Below, piece by piece: positions 1-5,198 of a DNA stretch of 5,198 nt. Position numbers and translations under genes: made by a program. Origin of the DNA: Crocinitomicaceae bacterium (GTDB lineage Bacteria; Bacteroidota; Bacteroidia; Flavobacteriales_D; Crocinitomicaceae); assembly GCA_024643585.1 (NCBI GenBank), contig JAHEMP010000182.1, positions 1-5,198 on the forward strand. Reading direction: 5' to 3'. The first letter of the stretch is position 1; each line of letters opens with the position of its first letter. The notes beneath the pieces are model-generated. The model had not been told where the DNA came from, made no database searches, and was given only the letters and a program-made list of their open reading frames with translations.

Positions 1-816
1 TTTATTCTTGCTCCAGAAAAAAGAGCCTTGTCAATCCTACTGGATTTTGACCTGTTTATCATCGTTTTTGCTTCATCATTGACTATAGCCTCGGGTTACA
101 TCATCAATAATTTTTATGATAGCAAAAAAGATTTAATCAATCGTCCAAACAAATCCACTCTCGACCGATTAGTAAGTCAAAAAACAAAACTATACGTCTA
201 TTTTAGTCTCAATTTCATTGTTACCCTACTTGCTATTATTGTTTCGTGGCGTGCATTTTTGTTTTTTTCAACCTATATTTTCTTGATTTGGTTCTATTCT
301 CATAAAATAAAAAAATATCCAATTATTGGAAATATAACGGCAGCATTACTGGCTATTATTCCTTTTTTCGCCATTCTTTTGTATTATAAAAATCTATATG
401 AGGTTATCTTTGGCCATGCTACATTCTTATTTTTATTACTCTTAATTAGGGAAATGATTAAAGATTTGGAAAACATCAAAGGGGACTTGGCCAACGATTA
501 CAAAACCATTCCAATAATTTATGGCGAAGAAGTTTCGAAAAAAACAATTACATTCTTAACAATTGCTACAATAATTCCTGTATATATTTTAATTGAAATA
601 TTCGACGTTGGATACATGGATATCTACTTTTATAGTTGCCTAATTATTTTAATCTTCTTCTTGCTTTCCCTTTGGAAATCTAACACAAAAGAACAGTACA
701 TTTTACTTCACAACATATTGAAATTCCTAATTGTGACAGGTGTTTTTAGTATCATCCTCATCGACCCAAGTGTATTGTGGCACGGAAAAAAATTACTACT
801 CACAATGCATTTTTAA
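1..816 (+). CDS. UbiA-superfamily membrane prenyltransferase, 5' end cut by the window
   Basis: UbiA enzymes are integral-membrane proteins that move a polyprenyl group from its diphosphate to an acceptor. The frame is open from base 1 and the TTG at 28 is unlikely to be the start, because family-like sequence (FILAPEKRA) precedes it; an N-terminal helix of perhaps 30-50 residues is missing. Counting visible codons, the first Asp-rich motif is at 36-44 (NNFYDSKKD, matching NDxxDxxxD with the first Asp replaced by Asn). The second is at 155-162 (DLENIKGD), followed by a KTIPI block typical of the family. These motifs bind Mg2+-diphosphate. About eight hydrophobic segments are visible, near 14-36, 65-82, 84-100, 107-128, 136-150, 183-200, 208-225 and 238-254. 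Flavobacterial relatives are often labelled geranylgeranylglycerol-phosphate geranylgeranyltransferase, but the substrate cannot be read from sequence. MenA-like activity is a less likely alternative. The family call is firm and the substrate is open. Confidence 0.88.
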   Translation, partial: FILAPEKRALSILLDFDLFIIVFASSLTIASGYIINNFYDSKKDLINRPNKSTLDRLVSQKTKLYVYFSLNFIVTLLAIIVSWRAFLFFSTYIFLIWFYSHKIKKYPIIGNITAALLAIIPFFAILLYYKNLYEVIFGHATFLFLLLLIREMIKDLENIKGDLANDYKTIPIIYGEEVSKKTITFLTIATIIPVYILIEIFDVGYMDIYFYSCLIILIFFLLSLWKSNTKEQYILLHNILKFLIVTGVFSIILIDPSVLWHGKKLLLTMHF

Positions 817-843
817 TCCCTCAGATTCATTTCAATTGAATTT

Positions 844-870
844 TTGAAAAACCAACAACTCCTTTTTCAG
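844..870 (+). terminator. Weak hairpin between ubiA-like gene and fdhD, possible terminator
   Basis: A perfect 7-base inverted repeat, TGAAAAA (845-851) and TTTTTCA (863-869), encloses an 11-base loop, with a possible extra T-G pair at 844/870. T-rich sequence (GCATTTTCTTTACTTTT) follows. The stem is mostly A-T, so it would be weak, and it may be chance in AT-rich DNA. The rest of the 817-908 gap holds a 10-base palindrome at 831-840 (TTCAATTGAA). It also has a near-match to the Bacteroidota -7 box at 881-888 (TACTTTTA), with no -33 TTG at the right distance, so I do not call a promoter for fdhD. Confidence 0.2.
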
Positions 871-908
871 GCATTTTCTTTACTTTTACTTTCTAACCGA
901 AAAACAAA

Positions 909-1730
909 ATGCAAACGATCCGCTACGAAGGAATTAAAAAAACTGCCGATTCAACAACAATAATCAATGATTTTTTAGTTGTCGAAGCGCCTTTGGAAAT
1001 CAGCATCAACGGCAATCCTTTTACTGTCGTAATGCGTACTCCTGGAAATGATGATGATCTTGTACGAGGCCTACTCTATTCTGAAGACATTTACCGAGAT
1101 AATGAAAATATAGTTTTTACCGTTTTAGAAAATTCAGAAAATAATTTCACCAAAATAAATGCGACCATTCCTAAAGATAAATTTGGAAAAGGGTATTTAA
1201 ACAAACGGTCCTTATTATCTGTTTCCTCTTGTGGAATTTGCGGCAAACAAAGTATAGAAGATTTTGATAGTCCGAAGACCAAACTTAGCAACCAACCTAA
1301 GATAAATCTTGACCGATTATCTACCATGTTTTCGACCATGAAAATGCATCAACATACTTTTAGTTTAACAGGAGGTTCACACGCAGCAATCTTATTTAGC
1401 GCAGAATATGAGTTTCTCACTTTGAAAGAAGATATCGGAAGACATAATGCCGTTGATAAATGTGTGGGAGAATTATTAATAACCAATAAATTAAAATCGG
1501 CTGCCTTTATGCTCGTAAGCGGAAGGGTTTCTTATGAGATTATAACGAAAGCATTTCTAGCAAAAATAAGCACCATAGTAGCCGTTTCTGCTTGTTCATC
1601 ACTGGCTGTAGATTATGCAAAAGAATTTGGTATTTGTCTTATTGGATTTTCAAGAGATGAAAAAGCAACGATCTATTCCAATCCGTCTGGAGTAATATTA
1701 AATGAAAACCAGAAAACAAATTGCATTTAA
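909..1730 (+). CDS. fdhD: FdhD, formate dehydrogenase accessory sulfurtransferase
   Basis: FdhD is a cytoplasmic protein that passes sulfur from a cysteine desulfurase (IscS in E. coli) to the molybdenum bis-MGD cofactor, a step needed for active formate-dehydrogenase-type enzymes. The 273-residue length is normal for the family. Visible hallmarks are the CGIC pair at 108-111, equivalent to the two reactive cysteines of E. coli FdhD; TGGSHAA at 154-160; EDIGRHNAVDK at 174-184; SGRVSYE at 204-210; and a C-terminal SSLAVDYAKEFGICLIGF block at 230-247. The ATG at 909 leaves a normal-length N-terminus with the usual VVEAPLEISING block at 24-35. No Shine-Dalgarno sequence is seen, as is common in Bacteroidota. 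The oxidoreductase gene 36 bases downstream on the same strand is the likely client and probably shares its transcript. No cysteine desulfurase or molybdopterin-synthesis gene lies in the window. Confidence 0.96.
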   Translation: MQTIRYEGIKKTADSTTIINDFLVVEAPLEISINGNPFTVVMRTPGNDDDLVRGLLYSEDIYRDNENIVFTVLENSENNFTKINATIPKDKFGKGYLNKRSLLSVSSCGICGKQSIEDFDSPKTKLSNQPKINLDRLSTMFSTMKMHQHTFSLTGGSHAAILFSAEYEFLTLKEDIGRHNAVDKCVGELLITNKLKSAAFMLVSGRVSYEIITKAFLAKISTIVAVSACSSLAVDYAKEFGICLIGFSRDEKATIYSNPSGVILNENQKTNCI

Positions 1731-1766
1731 AAATTGAAACCGTTTTTGAAATAAACTAAAAACAAT

Positions 1767-4061
1767 ATGCCTAAAAAAACTATCGCACAAGCACCGGAAA
1801 AATTAACAGGTATAAAACAAACTCCTATTCCATTAACCGCTGGAGGATTAAAAGCGATTCAATCTGCTTTGAGCCACATAAAAGAGGAAGTTGGTATTAT
1901 GAAAGGCATCAGTTTATTGTCAAAATTAAATCAAAAAGAAGGTTTTGATTGTCCCGGTTGTGCTTGGCCTGATCCAGATGAAAAAAGAGCCTTCCTAGCC
2001 GAATATTGTGAAAATGGCGCAAAAGCAGTAGCAGAAGAAGCAACTAAAAATAGAGTTTCTCCTTTGTTTTTTGCCACTCATAGCATTGAAGAATTGGGTA
2101 AATTATCTGATTATGAATTAGGCAAAAAAGGCCGTTTGACACATCCAATGTATTTGCGCGAAGGATCCAGTCATTATGAAGAAATAAAATGGGAAGAAGC
2201 TTTTACATTGATTGGAAAAACTTTGAAATCATTGAATTCTCCTGATGAAGCTATATTTTATACCTCAGGAAGAACAAGCAATGAAGCCGCTTTTTTATAT
2301 CAATTATTTGTCCGTCAATTCGGGACGAATAACTTACCAGATTGTTCGAATATGTGTCATGAATCCAGCGGTTCCGCTTTGACAGAAACAGTAGGAATTG
2401 GCAAAGGTTCAGTGACTTTAGATGATTTTAAATATGCCGATTTAGTTCTAGTAATTGGTCAAAACCCAGGAACCAATCATCCTAGAATGCTAACTGCTTT
2501 GACAGAAACCAAAAAAAATGGTGGAAAAATAATAAGTATCAATCCGCTTTTGGAAGTAGGTTTGAAAAATTTTAGTGACCCACAAAATCCAATGCAATGG
2601 TTTGGAAAAGGAGAAGAGCTTACTGATTTGTTTTTACAAGTAAAAATAAATGGTGATGTCGCTTTATTAAAGGCAATTTTGTTTTTGTTGAATGAAAAAG
2701 AAAAGCAGAATCCGGGGGCAGTTTTTGACCACAATTTTATACAAAAGCAAACCTTGGGTTATGATGCTTTTATAAACAATTTAGAACAACAAAATTTAGC
2801 CGAATTAATTGCTCAAACTGGAATTTCAAAAAAAGAAATCGAAGCGGCGGTTGAAATGATAGCTGCCAATAAAAAGATAATTGTTTGTTGGGCTATGGGA
2901 CTTACTCAACATAAAAATGGAGTAGACAACATTCGGGAAATCGTGAATTTATTACTCCTAAAAGGCAGTATTGGTAAGCAAGGAGCAGGAACTTGCCCTG
3001 TTCGTGGGCATTCGAATGTACAAGGTGACCGCACTATGGGGATTTGGGAAAAACCAAAAGAAGCCTTTTTAGATTCGTTAGACCATCATTTTAATATGAA
3101 ATCGCCACGAAAACATGGTCTTGATGTGGTTGAAGCCATTGAAGCCATGCACCAAAAGAAAGCTCGTTTTTTCTTGGGAATGGGAGGTAATTTCATCTCT
3201 GCGACTCCTGACACAGAATATACCGCAGAAGCTTTACGTCATTGTGATTTAACAGTACATATTTCAACAAAAATCAACAGAAGTCATTTGATTCACGGAA
3301 AAAAAGCTTTGATTTTACCTTGTTTAGGAAGAACCGAAAAAGACATGCAATCCAGCGGAGAGCAATTTGTAAGTGTCGAAAACTCGATGGGTGTAGTTTC
3401 TAAATCTGAAGGAATACTTGAGCCGCTATCTGAATATTTAAAAAGTGAAACCGCTATTGTCGCTGGTATTGCAAAAACCACTTTAGAAAACTCCACTGTA
3501 AATTGGACTGCAATGGCAGAAAATTATGATTTGATTCGAGATGCGATTGAAGCCACGATTCCAGGTTTCGAAAATTACAATACCCGAATTCGTATTCCAG
3601 GCGGATTTTATTTACCCAACAATGCTCGAGAAAACAATTTTAGCTCAACCCATACCGGAAAAGCCAATTTTACTATCAATGAAACTTCGGATATTGTTTT
3701 AGAAAAAGACCAATTATTAATGATGACTATCCGTACACACGACCAATACAACACCACTATTTATGGTTTGAACGACCGATATCGAGGCATTTTGAACGAA
3801 CGAAGAGTTATTTTAATGAATAATGAGGATATGCGAGAATTAGACTTGGCAGCCAACGATTTAGTAGATTTAGTGAGCCATTTTGATGGCAAAGAGAGAA
3901 AAGCAGATCAATTTTTGGTCATTCCGTATAACATTCCCCGCAAATGTACTGCTACCTATTTTCCAGAAACTAATGTATTAGTTCCTTTGCAATCTAAGGC
4001 GAGGATTAGCAATACACCCACTTCTAAAACGGTGGTGATTACGGTGCATAAAAGAAAATAA
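1767..4061 (+). CDS. FdhF/YdeP-family molybdopterin (bis-MGD) oxidoreductase
   Basis: This 764-residue protein belongs to the YdeP branch of the DMSO-reductase superfamily and matches remembered E. coli YdeP (about 759 residues) along its length. Landmarks are DCPGCAWPDP at 61-70, CENGAKA at 81-87, YTSGRTSNEAA at 165-175, PDCSNMCHE at 191-199, GQNPGTNHPRML at 231-242, CPVRGHSNVQGDRT at 410-423, NRSHL at 504-508, and RTHDQYNTTIYG at 656-667 in the C-terminal cofactor-binding domain. Cys197-His198 align with Sec140-His141 of E. coli Fdh-H, and Arg413 with Arg333. The N-terminus has only three cysteines (62, 65, 81) where Fdh-H has four ligands for a [4Fe-4S] cluster, so cluster binding is uncertain. 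There is no Tat signal, so the protein is probably cytoplasmic. The family is often labelled formate dehydrogenase alpha subunit, but its reaction is not established; E. coli ydeP is linked to acid resistance. fdhD directly upstream supports a sulfurated Mo or W cofactor. No partner subunit is encoded nearby. Confidence 0.95.
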   Translation: MPKKTIAQAPEKLTGIKQTPIPLTAGGLKAIQSALSHIKEEVGIMKGISLLSKLNQKEGFDCPGCAWPDPDEKRAFLAEYCENGAKAVAEEATKNRVSPLFFATHSIEELGKLSDYELGKKGRLTHPMYLREGSSHYEEIKWEEAFTLIGKTLKSLNSPDEAIFYTSGRTSNEAAFLYQLFVRQFGTNNLPDCSNMCHESSGSALTETVGIGKGSVTLDDFKYADLVLVIGQNPGTNHPRMLTALTETKKNGGKIISINPLLEVGLKNFSDPQNPMQWFGKGEELTDLFLQVKINGDVALLKAILFLLNEKEKQNPGAVFDHNFIQKQTLGYDAFINNLEQQNLAELIAQTGISKKEIEAAVEMIAANKKIIVCWAMGLTQHKNGVDNIREIVNLLLLKGSIGKQGAGTCPVRGHSNVQGDRTMGIWEKPKEAFLDSLDHHFNMKSPRKHGLDVVEAIEAMHQKKARFFLGMGGNFISATPDTEYTAEALRHCDLTVHISTKINRSHLIHGKKALILPCLGRTEKDMQSSGEQFVSVENSMGVVSKSEGILEPLSEYLKSETAIVAGIAKTTLENSTVNWTAMAENYDLIRDAIEATIPGFENYNTRIRIPGGFYLPNNARENNFSSTHTGKANFTINETSDIVLEKDQLLMMTIRTHDQYNTTIYGLNDRYRGILNERRVILMNNEDMRELDLAANDLVDLVSHFDGKERKADQFLVIPYNIPRKCTATYFPETNVLVPLQSKARISNTPTSKTVVITVHKRK

Positions 4062-4063
4062 TT

Positions 4064-4098
4064 ATACCCCAATTCTGGTATTCACCAAGCGTTTTTTT
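4064..4098 (+). terminator. Possible terminator after the oxidoreductase gene
   Basis: Just past the stop codon lie two mutually exclusive short hairpins: ATACC (4064-4068) with GGTAT (4077-4081), or TGGT (4076-4079) with ACCA (4084-4087). A run of seven T follows at 4092-4098. The second hairpin ends four bases before the T run, which is the better geometry, but its stem is only four pairs. The position and T tract fit an intrinsic terminator; the stem strength does not make it certain. Confidence 0.3.
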
Positions 4099-4113
4099 AT
4101 ACATTTTTAAACA

Positions 4114-4130
4114 AAAGAGACAACCTCTTT
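4114..4130. terminator. Possible bidirectional terminator in the convergent spacer
   Basis: AAAGAG (4114-4119) and CTCTTT (4125-4130) form a perfect 6-base stem around a 5-base loop (ACAAC). On the plus strand ATTATTT follows. On the minus strand the stem runs into TTGTTTAAAAAT, so it could also end the VOC transcript arriving from the right. It sits in the middle of the 136-base spacer between two converging genes, where such a site is expected. The low-GC stem makes it a modest candidate. I see nothing else in 4131-4197. Confidence 0.3.
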
Positions 4131-4197
4131 ATTATTTCAAATCTGTTGCAAAAATTATAAAATAGATTAAGAAATACAAAAAATAATCACAGTCAGA

Positions 4198-4638
4198 TTA
4201 TACTTTTCCATTATATTTTGGATCAAAATCTACCATCCATTGAATTCCAAATTTGTCTTTGAATAATCCAAAATAAGATCCCCAGGGGCTGTCTGCAATT
4301 GGCACTTCAATTCTTCCTCCTTCTGAAAGACCTCTAAATATCTGGTCTGCTTCTTCCTTACTTTGAGCGCTTATGGAGAGAGAATATCTATTACCTTCAA
4401 TCATTTTATGTCCTTGACTTTCTAAAAAATCGGTTGCCATTAACACATTTCCTTCGCCAATTGGCAAAGCTATATGCATAATTTTATTGGCATCTTCTTC
4501 AGACAAAGGGTTTTCGTGATGAGGCATGTCACTAAATCTAACAATCATAGCAAATTCACCTCCAAAAACAGATTTGTAAAAATTAAACGCTTCTTCGGAA
4601 TTCCCATTGAAGTTTATGTAAGGATTAATAAGAGCCAT
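4198..4638 (-). CDS. VOC-family protein, PhnB-like (glyoxalase/dioxygenase fold)
   Basis: This 146-residue protein is a small cytoplasmic member of the vicinal-oxygen-chelate superfamily, PhnB/YjdN-like group. Its opening PYINFNGNSEEAFNFYKSVFGGEF (6-29) is the classic first beta-alpha unit. MHIALPIGEGNVLMATD (54-70) gives the middle strands. SPWGSYFGLFKDKFGIQWMV (117-136) is the typical closing block, with the conserved D-x-F/Y-G-x-x-W pattern. Length is normal and no membrane segment or signal is present. VOC proteins usually act as dimers and many bind a divalent metal, but PhnB-like members have no agreed reaction, and neither the PhnB name nor the old demethylubiquinone methyltransferase label shows a function. 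It begins 11 bases after the stop of the other VOC gene, so the two are probably co-transcribed and translationally linked. The ATG at 4638 gives the canonical MALINPYINF start. Confidence 0.9.
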   Translation of the reverse strand: MALINPYINFNGNSEEAFNFYKSVFGGEFAMIVRFSDMPHHENPLSEEDANKIMHIALPIGEGNVLMATDFLESQGHKMIEGNRYSLSISAQSKEEADQIFRGLSEGGRIEVPIADSPWGSYFGLFKDKFGIQWMVDFDPKYNGKV

Positions 4639-4649
4639 AGTTTTCTATT

Positions 4650-5072
4650 TTATGAATTAATAAGTTTTTCGATATCAAATTTTGTCATTTGCATAAAAGC
4701 ATACATTGCTCTTGGTGCTTTTTCTGGGTCGTTCATTAATTGTCCTAAAATCGAAGGTACGATTTGCCAGGAAACTCCAAATTTATCTTCTAGCCAACCA
4801 CATTTATTGTACTTCCCTCCTGTTCCAAGTTTTTCCCAATAGTGGTCTATTTCCTCTTGTGTATCACAAGTAATAACATAGGAATTGGCAGGTGAAAATT
4901 GATATTCAGGACCTCCATTTAAAGCCATAAATTTGGTTTCGTTTAGTTCGAAAATAACGACCATTGGATTTTCTGAAACTATTTTTGAGTCTTTGAAAAT
5001 GGAACAATAATAATCGGCTGCAGGTTTTGCATGACCATCGAACCATAAACATGGGAAAAGTTTATTTGCCAT
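4650..5072 (-). CDS. VOC-family protein, COG3865/PhnB-type (3-demethylubiquinone methyltransferase-like domain)
   Basis: This 140-residue protein belongs to the PhnB-like VOC group often mislabelled 3-demethylubiquinone-9 3-methyltransferase. Typical features are LFPCLWFDGHAKPAADYYCSIF (5-26), FELNETKFMALNGGP (41-55), the TQEEIDHYWEKLGTGGK block (71-87), CGWLEDKFGVSWQIVP (91-106) and a C-terminal helix RAMYAFMQMTKFDIEKL (121-137). It is some 15-20 residues shorter than many proteobacterial relatives, which carry a longer loop before the FEL strand; I recall the short form as usual in Bacteroidota. I chose the ATG at 5072 over an in-frame ATG at 5114. It gives the family-typical MANKLFPCLWF start, and the longer form would add 14 unrelated residues encoded by DNA touching the promoter box. 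The substrate is unknown. It is probably the first gene of a two-gene operon. Confidence 0.9.
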   Translation of the reverse strand: MANKLFPCLWFDGHAKPAADYYCSIFKDSKIVSENPMVVIFELNETKFMALNGGPEYQFSPANSYVITCDTQEEIDHYWEKLGTGGKYNKCGWLEDKFGVSWQIVPSILGQLMNDPEKAPRAMYAFMQMTKFDIEKLINS

Positions 5073-5111
5073 TTTTTGTATTTGATTGTATTCAACAAGT
5101 AGTAAGGGTAA

Positions 5112-5140
5112 CAAACTTAATTAATTTTTATAATAAACAT
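5112..5140 (-). promoter_or_regulatory. Candidate Bacteroidota-type promoter for the VOC gene pair
   Basis: On the minus strand, TAAGTTTG (5112-5119) is an exact match to the Bacteroidota -7 consensus TAnnTTTG. ATG (5138-5140), preceded by T, lies 18 bases upstream in place of the -33 TTG and matches two of three bases. Transcription would start around 5105, giving a leader of about 30 bases before the ATG at 5072. An 8-base palindrome TTAATTAA (5117-5124) overlaps the -7 box and could be an operator or simply AT-rich chance. The -33 part is the weak point. The remaining bases to 5198 show no other feature. Confidence 0.42.
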
Positions 5141-5198
5141 ATAAATTGAATATTAATTTTTGAAACAGAACGAATTTACATTATATTTAAACAACTGA

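Noticed and set aside
28..30. TTG at 28 as the start codon of the prenyltransferase
   Set aside because: The frame is open to base 1 and encodes family-like residues before the TTG. The protein would also lack its first membrane helix, so the gene is truncated by the window edge.
881..888. TACTTTTA as a -7 promoter box for fdhD
   Set aside because: It misses the final G of TAnnTTTG and no TTG lies at a suitable distance upstream.
1091..1339. 82-residue minus-strand open frame inside fdhD
   Set aside because: It lies wholly within a well-supported gene on the other strand and has no family features.
2355..2357. Possible selenocysteine site in the oxidoreductase
   Set aside because: The codon at the metal-ligand position is TGT (Cys), not TGA, and the reading frame is uninterrupted.
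2376..2509. A 14-base direct repeat (GCTTTGACAGAAAC) at 2376-2389 and 2496-2509
   Set aside because: Both copies encode Ala-Leu-Thr-Glu-Thr in the same frame within conserved coding sequence. The match is best explained by chance amino-acid similarity plus shared codon preference.
2477..2734. 85-residue minus-strand open frame inside the oxidoreductase gene
   Set aside because: It is a shadow of a conserved coding region, with low-complexity Phe/Ser/Lys composition and no domain.
3293..3496. 67-residue minus-strand open frame inside the oxidoreductase gene
   Set aside because: It is antisense to conserved coding sequence and shows no independent support.
4474..4842. 122-residue plus-strand open frame lying across both VOC genes
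   Set aside because: It is antisense to two well-supported genes, has no recognisable domain, and its composition is that of a complement-strand shadow.

Overview
This AT-rich window (roughly one third G+C by eye) looks like chromosomal DNA from a Bacteroidota species, most likely a Flavobacterium or close relative. The signs are strong A/T preference at third codon positions, start codons without clear Shine-Dalgarno sequences, a TAnnTTTG-type promoter box, and protein sequences of flavobacterial character. The assignment is inferred from sequence style and remembered family members, not from a search.

Layout. The left edge cuts into a plus-strand gene for a UbiA-superfamily membrane prenyltransferase (1-816, 5' end missing). 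After a 92-base gap comes a plus-strand pair: fdhD (909-1730), the sulfurtransferase that activates the molybdenum cofactor of formate-dehydrogenase-type enzymes, and a large FdhF/YdeP-family molybdopterin oxidoreductase (1767-4061), 36 bases downstream. A 136-base convergent spacer (4062-4197) holds weak terminator-like hairpins. On the minus strand, two small VOC/PhnB-like genes lie 11 bases apart and probably form one transcript (5072 down to 4198). It would start at a Bacteroidota-style promoter candidate near 5112-5140. The last bases (5141-5198) are AT-rich, with no gene that I can see.

How the genes work together. FdhD and the YdeP-like protein form a plausible maturation-factor/enzyme module: FdhD sulfurates the bis-MGD cofactor and the oxidoreductase uses it. 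The oxidoreductase keeps the residues that align with the Fdh-H active site (Cys197-His198 and Arg413 for Sec140-His141 and Arg333). It has a reduced N-terminal cysteine set, no Tat signal and no neighbouring electron-transfer subunit, so its substrate and redox partner are unknown. The prenyltransferase and the two VOC proteins look functionally unrelated to it.

I found no mobile element, CRISPR array, tRNA, rRNA or convincing new system. The most interesting item is the orphan YdeP-type enzyme with its dedicated FdhD.
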